The translations under genes and the position numbers were made by a program. DNA of 5,445 bases from Planctomycetota bacterium (GTDB lineage Bacteria; Planctomycetota; Planctomycetia; Planctomycetales; Planctomycetaceae): positions 1 through 5,445 of the forward strand of contig JAQBZS010000570.1 in NCBI GenBank assembly GCA_027622115.1, read 5' to 3'. Positions 1 to 5,445 of the stretch are shown piece after piece. Numbering within the stretch: the first letter of the stretch is position 1; the number at the start of each line of letters is the position of its first letter. The notes beneath the pieces are model-generated. The model saw only the letters and a list, made by a program, of their open reading frames with translations, searched no databases and was not told the origin of the DNA.

Positions 1-62
1 TTTCAGATTTGGCGGCGTTCGACGTGGAATTCACCGACAACGGCAAACCGCCAAATCTGAAA
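1..62. repeat. 15-bp perfect inverted repeat with 32-nt spacer
   Basis: Bases 1-15 (TTTCAGATTTGGCGG) are the exact reverse complement of bases 48-62 (CCGCCAAATCTGAAA). Inside, CGTT (16-19) can also pair with AACG (39-42) across a bulge, so a transcript could form a long stem. The left arm begins at the window edge and may be longer. No T-run follows either arm within view, so it is not a standard intrinsic terminator. It overlaps the partial reading frame, which is unusual for such a long exact stem. It could be a palindromic repeat or a small-element end, or a structured coding segment. Confidence 0.6.
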
Positions 63-167
63 TACGTAAGCCTGACCCCGGAAAGTGACAAACTCGAACT
101 TAGCGCGCCGGATTCTCGAGCACCGAACAGAAGCAGCCGTCCAAGTTATAGCCGCACCGTTTCTTGA
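3..167 (+). CDS. C-terminal end of an unidentified protein (partial, 5' end outside window)
   Basis: An open plus frame enters from the left edge and ends at TGA 165-167, giving 54 residues. Its first part reads like real protein (DVEFTDNGKPPNLKYVSL, then TPESDKLEL). The third codon positions there are mostly G or C, as in the neighbouring genes. The last 17 or so residues (Arg/Ser/Pro rich) look less like a folded domain, so a frameshift or a degraded end is possible. I do not recognise the family. It would be convergent with the ManD gene, which ends at 286 on the other strand. A 15-bp inverted repeat lies within its codons (1-15 and 48-62). The alternative is that this is non-coding sequence with a chance open frame. 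An antisense open frame also crosses here but has no recognisable content. Confidence 0.4.
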   Translation, partial: SDLAAFDVEFTDNGKPPNLKYVSLTPESDKLELSAPDSRAPNRSSRPSYSRTVS

Positions 168-229
168 ACGCGGAATCGAACACGCTGGCCAGAATGCAAT
201 GCTTGGACACGGGAAACCAGCAGACCACT

Positions 230-279
230 TAGCTTGGGACCATTGTCCCGAGCAGTCACGGGACAATGGTCCCGTGCTA
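230..279. repeat. 50-bp palindromic intergenic element (REP-like)
   Basis: Bases 236-250 (GGGACCATTGTCCCG) and 259-273 (CGGGACAATGGTCCC) are exact reverse complements around the 8-nt loop AGCAGTCA. Beyond a 2-nt mismatch on each side, TAGC (230-233) pairs with GCTA (276-279). Each arm can also fold on itself: GGGAC-CATT-GTCCC (236-249), and CACGGGAC-AATG-GTCCCGTG (257-276, 8 bp). The element can therefore switch between one long hairpin and two short ones. It lies 6 bp past the stop of the ManD gene, between two convergent genes, the usual place for REP-type repeats. No U-tract follows on either strand, so any terminator role would be non-canonical. Similar GGGAC/GTCCC palindromes are, as far as I recall, dispersed in planctomycete genomes; that point is from memory. 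Confidence 0.8.
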
Positions 280-285
280 CTTGCC

Positions 286-1491
286 TTACCAGTCGTGAAC
301 GCTGCCATCCGCGCGTCGCACGGTGGGCAAGTAGGCGCGCTGATACGGGAAGCGATTCGCCGCTTCCAAGTCGATGTCGCAACCGAGTCCCGGCGCATCG
401 GTGACCGTGAGATAGCCGTCCACGAAAGTTGGGCCTCCGTGAATCACTTCCGACACTTCCGTCGGATGCTCCACCCACTCCTGAACTCCAAAATTCGGCG
501 TGGCCAGATCGAGATGCACATTCGCCGCGTGAGTGATTGGCGAAATGTCCGGCGGGCCGTGCCATGCAGTCTGGACCTGGAAGCACTCGGACACCGCGGC
601 GATCTTGCGAGCTTCCGTGATCCCGCCGACGTGGGCCAAGTCGCACCGAATGAAATCGATGAGCTGCTCTTGAATCAACGGCAGGCACTCCCACTTGTTG
701 GTGAAGAGTTCGCCCATGCCGATCGGAGTCGTCGAGTGCTGCCGGATGATCCGGAAACTGGCGTGATGTTCCGGACGCAAGGGATCCTCGAGAAAGAATA
801 AGTGGTACGGCTCCAGATCCTTCGCCAGCCGAGCGGCTTGAATGGGAGTCAAGCGTTCGTGGACATCGTGGAACAACTCGATGTCGTCTCCGAGTTCGGA
901 TCTCAAATGTTCGAACAGCTTGGGAATAGTCCGCAAATAGGGTGACGGTTCCCATCGCTCTTCGAACGGCAGCGACTCGCCGTGCGGATTGCTGCTTTGA
1001 CCGGCGCCGTAGGTCCCGACCGTACCGGGAATCTCGGTTTGACACCGCACGACCTTGAATCCGCGTTCGATGAATTTGCGAGCGTTGTCGGTCGTTTCTT
1101 CGAACGTCGAGCCGGACGCGTGGGTGTAGCACAGCGCCCCGTGCCGAGTCTTTCCACCGAGAATGGAATACAACGGCATGTTGGCTCGCTTGCCTTTGAT
1201 GTCCCACAGCGCGGTGTCCACGGCAGCCAATGCCGAATTCAAAACGGGTCCGCCTCGCCAATACGAACCACGAAACAGGTACTGCCAAGTGTCTTCGATT
1301 TGGTCCGCATCGCGTCCGATCAGCAGCGGCGCGATGTGTTTATCGAGCGCCTCGGCCACGGCCAATTCGCGACCGTTCAGGGTTCCGTCGCCGACTCCGT
1401 AGACACCGCTTTCGGTGGTGATCTTCAGCAACACGAAGTTGCGGCCGGGACAAGTCACCACCGTTTTCACATCGACGATCCGCGTATCCAT
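286..1491 (-). CDS. manD: ManD/RspA-type sugar acid dehydratase (enolase superfamily), proline variant
   Basis: A full-length 401-residue member of the D-mannonate dehydratase subgroup of the enolase superfamily (family length about 400). Such enzymes use Mg2+ to remove water from D-mannonate, or D-gluconate in some members, giving 2-keto-3-deoxy-D-gluconate in the cytoplasm. Visible landmarks: the N-terminal capping domain with TCPGRNFV (13-20) and GDGTLNGRE (34-42); Arg149 and Tyr161, the expected catalytic pair; metal ligands Asp209 (FHDVHE), Glu235 (FLEDP) and Glu261 (GMGELF); His211; His311 in WHGPPD; and the family ending W401. Numbering runs one or two off from the Novosphingobium enzyme. 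Position 313 is Pro, where that enzyme has Ala314; Pro goes with low-efficiency or dual mannonate/gluconate members. The start follows a weak GGGGG-type ribosome site, and the N-terminus matches the family. It lies 82 bp downstream of the cytochrome-barrel gene on the same strand and may be co-transcribed. Family is certain; substrate is not. Confidence 0.95.
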   Translation of the reverse strand: MDTRIVDVKTVVTCPGRNFVLLKITTESGVYGVGDGTLNGRELAVAEALDKHIAPLLIGRDADQIEDTWQYLFRGSYWRGGPVLNSALAAVDTALWDIKGKRANMPLYSILGGKTRHGALCYTHASGSTFEETTDNARKFIERGFKVVRCQTEIPGTVGTYGAGQSSNPHGESLPFEERWEPSPYLRTIPKLFEHLRSELGDDIELFHDVHERLTPIQAARLAKDLEPYHLFFLEDPLRPEHHASFRIIRQHSTTPIGMGELFTNKWECLPLIQEQLIDFIRCDLAHVGGITEARKIAAVSECFQVQTAWHGPPDISPITHAANVHLDLATPNFGVQEWVEHPTEVSEVIHGGPTFVDGYLTVTDAPGLGCDIDLEAANRFPYQRAYLPTVRRADGSVHDW

Positions 1492-1558
1492 GAATGTGCC
1501 CCCATGTGTACAGCCGATTCACTTTCGATTCCACGTCGCTTGAATCCGCAGCATGAGA

Positions 1559-1571
1559 CTTGGCGACCAAG
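1559..1571 (-). other. Small hairpin just after the cytochrome-barrel stop codon
   Basis: Read on the minus strand, CTTGG-TCG-CCAAG follows two bases after the TAA of the upstream gene and precedes the 82-bp gap to the ManD start. The stem is only 5 bp and no U-tract follows, so it is unlikely to terminate transcription efficiently. It could slow decay at the end of the first cistron or be chance. Confidence 0.25.
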
Positions 1572-1573
1572 AT

Positions 1574-3214
1574 TTAGAAGGTTGCGACCCAACGGACGCC
1601 GGCCACGTCGACCTGGCTCAACAGTTCCGGCATGCTCCAGTGCTCGACGTTGAACATCAAGTGGCTGCCGCCGGGCAATCCGAAGTTGAAGCCCCAAGTG
1701 AAACGCTCGACCGCAAAACGGGGATCCGTCAGGCGGCTGCCCGGTGGCACGCGTTGCGAACGTCTGTTGAGGATGTCCCAGCGAGCGATGAAGGACAGGT
1801 CTGGGTTTTCACACAACAGGACTTCAGCTTCTACCGCCCAGCCGCCGACCTCTTCATCAACTCGCGCTCCAGTCAAGACATAATCGGTATTGCGGAGTGC
1901 GTATTCGGCTTGGACGCGTAGTAATTTGTCGAGCCGCCAGACTGCATCGACTCCGGCCATTTTGTAGTTGAGCGATCGATCGCCGGCACCCGGACCTTCG
2001 GGGTTGTGTCTTCCGCTCATGACGGAGGCCCCAAAGCGTAAGGCGCGGCTTCCCATCGTCACACGTCCGCCAACCGCCGGCTCGGCGTTGTTGTCCAGAT
2101 ATTGGCGGCTGTTGTAGAAGTCGACCCCGCCATTTCCTCCGTGGAGTCCGTTCACGACGTAAAAGTCGGCGGTTGCATTAAGCGAATCCGTGAATTGAAA
2201 CCCGCCGATGACTCGCACTCCTTCGTCCGAATAGGGCATGGGCAGCACGACTTCGCCAATATCCCCACGGTAAACATTTTGGCCCATATTGAAGATGAGC
2301 GGGGGAGTCACGGTGCGGAGGGCACCCGGATGACTTCGTTCGGCGATGGTTCCAAACGGAACGATGAACCGCCCGGCCTCAAGTTCCAATGACGAGTTGG
2401 TCCGATCACATGAAGTGCAATCTCTGGACACGAGTTGCATCAGGTCCAATGTCACGGTCGCTTCCGCCAATTCGACGGGCGTCCCGGGTTCACGACCGCG
2501 GTGGCAACTGATGCATGCGGAAGCCCGCGCCCGGAGCGGACCGGATGGACGCCACTCGACGCCAATCCACGTCTGAGCCAAGAAACCTCCGTTCTCCAAC
2601 ACGTCGCCGCGATGACCGCCGCGCCATGACGGGGAAATGGTGCCAAACAACGAGAATGCATCGCTCGCCGCACCTGCTGGCGAAGTGCCCGCATCGGGAG
2701 CATCCGTCTGACCTGGCGGATTCGAACGTGATGCGAGATACGCGGCGATCGGTTCCACTTCATTGGGTGGAATGTCGGCGCCCGGCTTGTCCGCCATCCT
2801 GCGAACGGTGCTTCTCCAACGTCCGAGCGCTTTCGATTGATTCAGCGAACGGGAAGCGTCATGGCACACCGTGCAGCGCGACTCAAACGCGGTCGCGCCT
2901 TCGCGCACTTGTGCGGATTCCGATTCGCGATTCTTCATTTCGTCGCTCGCATCGCCCGCGACTCTGCCGGGTTCTTGAGCTGAATCCGATTGCGAAGTCG
3001 TGTATTCCAGGATTCGCCGGTCGATCAGGTCGAGCAACTCGGCCGACGATTGCGGATTCAATGCTGGAGATGTCGATTCACGCGGCAAATTCACGCGAGC
3101 AAAACCGAAGTCCGATTGTCCCGGATTCGGCAATTTGCCGGGCGGATCGGCGAACGCAGTCACGGCGACGGTCAACAAAAGCGGACAGAGCGTGGATAAA
3201 AGAGTACAGCGCAT
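1574..3214 (-). CDS. Secreted c-type cytochrome fused to an outer-membrane beta-barrel
   Basis: 546 residues. A Sec signal peptide (1-22: basic start, then LLLTVAVTAFA, cleavage probably before Asp23) sends it to the periplasm. A Pro/Ser-rich linker follows. A small cytochrome c domain (about 100-163) has heme motif CTVCH (114-118), a possible distal ligand Met140 and the typical ending of PPNEVEPIAAYLASR. After a second Pro/Gly/Ala linker (165-185), residues 187-546 look like a porin: alternating amphipathic strands, the signature GRFIVPFG (281-288), RSHPG, short Gly/Asn turns and a terminal Phe (RWVATF) fitting the BAM-recognised last strand. A second heme motif, CISCH (234-238), and a histidine-less CTSCD (266-270) sit between strands of the barrel. 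The role is probably electron transfer at or across the outer membrane; this is inferred, and I know no characterised equivalent. A good ribosome site precedes the start. It is probably the first gene of a unit with ManD. A periplasmic sensor or assembly role remains possible. Confidence 0.85.
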   Translation of the reverse strand: MRCTLLSTLCPLLLTVAVTAFADPPGKLPNPGQSDFGFARVNLPRESTSPALNPQSSAELLDLIDRRILEYTTSQSDSAQEPGRVAGDASDEMKNRESESAQVREGATAFESRCTVCHDASRSLNQSKALGRWRSTVRRMADKPGADIPPNEVEPIAAYLASRSNPPGQTDAPDAGTSPAGAASDAFSLFGTISPSWRGGHRGDVLENGGFLAQTWIGVEWRPSGPLRARASACISCHRGREPGTPVELAEATVTLDLMQLVSRDCTSCDRTNSSLELEAGRFIVPFGTIAERSHPGALRTVTPPLIFNMGQNVYRGDIGEVVLPMPYSDEGVRVIGGFQFTDSLNATADFYVVNGLHGGNGGVDFYNSRQYLDNNAEPAVGGRVTMGSRALRFGASVMSGRHNPEGPGAGDRSLNYKMAGVDAVWRLDKLLRVQAEYALRNTDYVLTGARVDEEVGGWAVEAEVLLCENPDLSFIARWDILNRRSQRVPPGSRLTDPRFAVERFTWGFNFGLPGGSHLMFNVEHWSMPELLSQVDVAGVRWVATF

Positions 3215-3548
3215 GGCGACATCCCTCGTCAGCGCCGGTCAACGACTCGGATGAGTCGGTTCCGGGCTCGACCGTCCCAATACTTATCGGTCTGAGGATC
3301 TTGCCGACTTTGTCGATTATTCCGGCGAATGCAAAAAGGCTGTTCCGGTCGGCAATCGACTCGCCGAAACGGGTTGAGAGTTGCATTCGCAGGCTGGGGT
3401 TGCGGCATCGTGTTGGTCGGCAATTCATCTCTACCCCAATTCCCAATTTTGCTACCGTCCGCCGATTCAGGGTCTCTTCTGGAGACGATTGATGCCGTCT
3501 CGGCAGCCGTCAAGGTGGAACACAGGCTGAATTTGAGAGCAGAGCACC
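3215..3548. promoter_or_regulatory. Divergent intergenic region, presumed to hold both promoters
   Basis: These 334 bases separate the minus-strand cytochrome-barrel/ManD pair from the plus-strand sulfotransferase pair, so both promoters should lie here. I cannot assign a convincing -35/-10 pair on either strand. Structure that can be seen: GGTCGGCAAT occurs twice in direct orientation (3347-3356 and 3415-3424), and TTGCCGAC (3301-3308) is the inverted copy of its core. CGACTC-GGAT-GAGTCG (3243-3258) could form a 6-bp hairpin in the leader of the minus-strand gene, 16 nt upstream of its ribosome site. Open frames across this stretch are Arg/Ser-rich and resemble no protein I recognise. Confidence 0.5.
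3222..3227 (-). promoter_or_regulatory. Ribosome binding site of the cytochrome-barrel gene
   Basis: On the minus strand GAGGGA lies 7 nt before the ATG at 3214-3212. It is the best Shine-Dalgarno match nearby and supports this start, as does the signal peptide that begins there. Confidence 0.65.
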
Positions 3549-4439
3549 ATGGAAGGTGATAGGAAGAGTCGCATTCGGAAGCGTTTCCGGCGGATCGGAT
3601 CGGCCGTGAAGCAGTTGGCGATTTCCGCAACCGGACGCTACGTGCGAAGTGTGCTGATGCCCGTCGGTGGCCACCGATTCGTGCTGATTTTGGCTCACAT
3701 GCGTTCCGGATCGACGTTGTTGTCCCACCTGCTGATGGGGCATCCGCAAGTTTTGGGTGTCGGCGAGCGAAATCTGACTTACTCCGGACCCGACGATCTC
3801 GACCGCCTTGCCGCCATACTTCATTGGGAAAGTCGGCAATTCATTCGTCGGTTTCCGTGGATACTCGACCAGATCAACCACGACCGACTTCTACCAGACG
3901 GTCAGTTGTTGCATTTGCCGAACGTTAAGACTCTGTTTTTGATCCGGGAGCCATTGGCGAGTGTGTCAAGCATCGTGCGCACTTTTGAACCGCGATACGG
4001 GGGATGGACCGTTGAGCGGGCCGCCGAATATTACGAACAGCGACTGTCGATGCTCCGTGATTACTCGGACGTTATGTCGCGAGACGTCGGCGAGCGAACG
4101 ACAGTATCCGACGTTCAATCGAAACGGTCGGTCGTCGCGGCGCGGGCCTGCTTCACGACCTATGACGAGTTGGTCGATCAACCGCGGCAAGTTTTGCCCA
4201 GAATCCAGGCATTCTTGGGGTTGGACGAGCCCATTTCGGAGCACTATCCCTTGCAGTCCTGCACGGGAAAGCGAGGCGATCCCTCTCCCATAATTCGCGC
4301 CGGAACCATCGTCCGCAACCGGCCGACACCGATCGAGATTCCGGCTGAAATCCGTCAGCGTTTGGAACGAGCCTATGCGGACTGTCGCACTCGACTGAGC
4401 CGCTTTACGAATCCACTCGAACACTCCAAGGCCGCATGA
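3549..4439 (+). CDS. Sulfotransferase, Sulfotransfer_3-like branch
   Basis: A 296-residue PAPS-dependent sulfotransferase, transferring sulfate to a hydroxyl or amine of an unknown acceptor, probably a glycan or small metabolite. The 5'-phosphosulfate loop is HMRSGSTLLSHLL (50-62), after the first strand RFVLILA. The 3'-phosphate site is FLIREPLASVSS (130-141), with Arg133 and Ser141 eight apart as in the family. YDELVDQP...IQAFLGL (205-225) is the usual C-terminal helix motif. Between loop and 3' site, GERNLTYSGPDDLDRL (72-87) resembles the GE-x-L-x-Y segment of this branch, where a catalytic acid is often found; which residue acts here is not settled. The N-terminus is strongly basic (RKSRIRKRFRR) and there is no signal peptide, so it is probably cytoplasmic, perhaps membrane-associated. 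A stop lies 12 bp upstream in frame, so 3549 is the first ATG. Its ribosome site is weak. Its last codons overlap the next gene by 4 bp. Confidence 0.88.
   Translation: MEGDRKSRIRKRFRRIGSAVKQLAISATGRYVRSVLMPVGGHRFVLILAHMRSGSTLLSHLLMGHPQVLGVGERNLTYSGPDDLDRLAAILHWESRQFIRRFPWILDQINHDRLLPDGQLLHLPNVKTLFLIREPLASVSSIVRTFEPRYGGWTVERAAEYYEQRLSMLRDYSDVMSRDVGERTTVSDVQSKRSVVAARACFTTYDELVDQPRQVLPRIQAFLGLDEPISEHYPLQSCTGKRGDPSPIIRAGTIVRNRPTPIEIPAEIRQRLERAYADCRTRLSRFTNPLEHSKAA
4436..4439 (+). promoter_or_regulatory. ATGA stop/start overlap coupling the two sulfotransferases
   Basis: The ATG of the second sulfotransferase (4436-4438) shares bases with the TGA of the first (4437-4439). Such overlaps commonly make downstream translation depend on ribosomes finishing the upstream gene, keeping the two products in fixed proportion. 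AAGG lies a few bases upstream as a modest ribosome site. Confidence 0.7.
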
Positions 4440-5350
4440 CCGTAGCCACGACCATGAAAACACGGATTGATTTCTTCATCGTCGGCGCGGAAAAGTCCGG
4501 CACGACATCGCTACACCGATATTTGGGCCAACATCCTCAAGTGTTTACACCGTTTGAAAAGGAATTGGCCTATTTTGACCGTGATCCAAATCCGGCGCTG
4601 GACGCGATGATCGACAAATACTACGCCGCCGCGCGCTGCAATCAGGTCATCGGGCTATCACACGTCAATTCACTATTGCTTCCCGGCACGGCGGAACGGA
4701 TTTACGGCTACAACCCCGCCGCGAAGATCCTCGTCATCCTGCGAAACCCAGTGGAACGGGCCTATTCCGCATACTGGTTCAAATGCATACGCGGGTGGGA
4801 ATCGCGCGGCTCGGTCGAGCAAGCGATTCAATCCGAGATGGACGGAATATCCATATCGCAGATTACGGAGCCCAGTTTTCGCCGCAGTCATACTTATCTG
4901 ATACGCGGCCATTACGCCGAGCAGTTACAGCGCTATCTGGATGTCCTTAGTGAGGACCAAGTCAAAGTGTTGCTGAAGGAAGACTTGGAACTCCATCCGA
5001 AACAAACAATGGCCGGTGTGTTTCAGTGGTTGGGAGTCGCTCCGGAGGTCGACGGGGTCGCGTTTCGAGAACACTATAACGTGACGTCCCGGCCACGATT
5101 CCCGCGATTGACGAGCGGTTTCTTGGCTATTTCAGCGCCCGCTCGCTGGATGTTGCGCGGCGTGAGTTCGGACGGATTCCGGCGCTGGCTCCAGCGGGCC
5201 GTCATCCGTCCGTTGGCGATGCGCAGCCGAGTCCCGTTCTCACCTCCTCCAATGGCCACATCCACGCGTCAACTGCTGCATGATTATTTTCGGCCCCATA
5301 ATCAACGTCTCGAGCAGCTTCTCGGCCGCGATTTGGCGCATTGGAGATAA
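4436..5350 (+). CDS. Sulfotransferase, Sulfotransfer_1 / heparan N-sulfotransferase-like branch
   Basis: A 304-residue PAPS-dependent sulfotransferase of the branch that includes NodH-like and heparan sulfate N-/O-sulfotransferase-type proteins. The 5'-phosphosulfate loop is AEKSGTTSLHRYL (18-30), with Lys20. KELAYFDRD (42-50) corresponds to the KExxxFD segment that carries the candidate catalytic Glu43. The 3'-phosphate site is ILRNPVERAYSAY (101-113), with Arg103 and Ser111. Further family blocks are RGHYAEQLQRYLDV (157-170), VKVLLKEDLELHP (176-188), FQWLGV (196-201) and the ending YFRPHNQRLEQLLGRDLAHW. No signal peptide is seen. The start at 4436 shares ATGA with the upstream stop and has AAGG shortly before it; ATG 4454 (protein position 7) is the alternative and would place the family-typical start at KTRIDFFIVG. 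Overlap implies translational coupling with the first sulfotransferase. The acceptor is probably a sugar polymer, by family only. Confidence 0.92.
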   Translation: MTVATTMKTRIDFFIVGAEKSGTTSLHRYLGQHPQVFTPFEKELAYFDRDPNPALDAMIDKYYAAARCNQVIGLSHVNSLLLPGTAERIYGYNPAAKILVILRNPVERAYSAYWFKCIRGWESRGSVEQAIQSEMDGISISQITEPSFRRSHTYLIRGHYAEQLQRYLDVLSEDQVKVLLKEDLELHPKQTMAGVFQWLGVAPEVDGVAFREHYNVTSRPRFPRLTSGFLAISAPARWMLRGVSSDGFRRWLQRAVIRPLAMRSRVPFSPPPMATSTRQLLHDYFRPHNQRLEQLLGRDLAHWR

Positions 5351-5380
5351 GAGTTGTTGGTTGAATACAAACGAACGAAC

Positions 5381-5385
5381 AAGGA
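5381..5385 (+). promoter_or_regulatory. Ribosome binding site of the gene at the right edge
   Basis: AAGGA lies 7 nt before the ATG at 5393, a normal spacing. It is the best Shine-Dalgarno match on this side of the window and the main reason for calling a start there. Confidence 0.5.
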
Positions 5386-5392
5386 CAGATTC

Positions 5393-5445
5393 ATGTTCGG
5401 CAGATTCCTGTCCAGCGGTCCGCTACAACCGCCGCATCCGTCGAG
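5393..5445 (+). CDS. Start of an unidentified gene (partial, 3' end outside window)
   Basis: An ATG with a good ribosome site opens a frame that remains open to the window edge (MFGRFLSSGPLQPPHPS, 17 codons). It begins 42 bp after the stop of the second sulfotransferase, on the same strand and with no terminator between, so it probably belongs to the same transcription unit. Too little is visible to name a family. A short chance frame cannot be excluded. Confidence 0.45.
   Translation, partial: MFGRFLSSGPLQPPHPS

Noticed and set aside
236..273. Palindrome as an intrinsic terminator for ManD
   Set aside because: The stem is strong, but no run of T follows it on either strand, and the two-hairpin design fits a repeat element better.
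230..279. CRISPR repeat
   Set aside because: Only one palindromic unit is present; there are no regularly spaced copies or spacers.
85..801. 238-codon plus-strand open frame antisense to ManD
   Set aside because: It lies opposite a conserved gene, has no recognisable domain, and results from G/C-rich third positions of the true gene.
146..1288. 380-codon minus-strand open frame overlapping the ManD gene
   Set aside because: It is an Arg/Ser/Gly/His-rich shadow frame of the ManD gene, with no recognisable motif. The ManD frame has all family residues.
2515..3492. 325-codon plus-strand open frame across the cytochrome-barrel gene and the intergenic region
   Set aside because: Its Arg/Ser/Pro-rich composition is typical of an antisense shadow. 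The opposite strand has a signal peptide and heme motifs.
3229..3630. 133-codon minus-strand frame covering the divergent intergenic region
   Set aside because: It overlaps the sulfotransferase start, resembles no known protein, and would remove the only space for the two divergent promoters.
4454..5350. Later start (ATG 4454) for the second sulfotransferase
   Set aside because: It is possible, since the family often begins just before the first strand, but no ribosome site precedes it. The 4436 start has AAGG and the ATGA overlap.

Overview
The window most resembles a planctomycete (Pirellula/Rhodopirellula-like) chromosome. The grounds are moderately high GC with G/C-rich third codon positions, a long secreted protein with planctomycete-style c-type heme motifs, a pair of glycan-type sulfotransferases, a ManD-type sugar acid dehydratase, and an intergenic palindrome built on the word GGGACCATTGTCCC. 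This taxonomic call is inferred from gene content and style; there is no marker gene.

Layout. The left edge holds the probable 3' end of a plus-strand gene (to 167). A 15-bp inverted repeat lies inside it, at the very start of the window. A short convergent spacer follows, carrying a 50-bp two-armed palindrome (230-279). Next come two minus-strand genes. Reading in their direction, the first encodes a secreted protein (3214 to 1574) that joins a cytochrome c domain to a C-terminal outer-membrane beta-barrel. After 82 bp comes a ManD/RspA-type enolase-superfamily dehydratase (1491 to 286). A 334-bp divergent intergenic region (3215-3548) separates these from a plus-strand pair of sulfotransferase genes (3549-4439 and 4436-5350). 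Their stop and start codons overlap as ATGA. A possible third gene of that transcription unit starts at 5393 and runs off the right edge.

How the genes may work together. The two sulfotransferases carry complete PAPS-binding signatures but belong to different branches of the superfamily. They are translationally coupled, so they probably act on the same or sequential acceptor, perhaps a cell-surface or secreted polysaccharide. The acceptor cannot be read from the sequence. The ManD-family enzyme would dehydrate an aldonic acid (D-mannonate or D-gluconate) to 2-keto-3-deoxygluconate. However, it has proline where the efficient D-mannonate dehydratases have alanine, so a weak, different or lost activity is likely.

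The most unusual item is the heme/barrel fusion. One heme motif sits in the N-terminal cytochrome domain and a second lies inside the barrel region. A third CXXC motif has lost its histidine and is one base away from a normal heme site. It looks like a single-chain analogue of a porin-cytochrome conduit, which is an inference to be tested.
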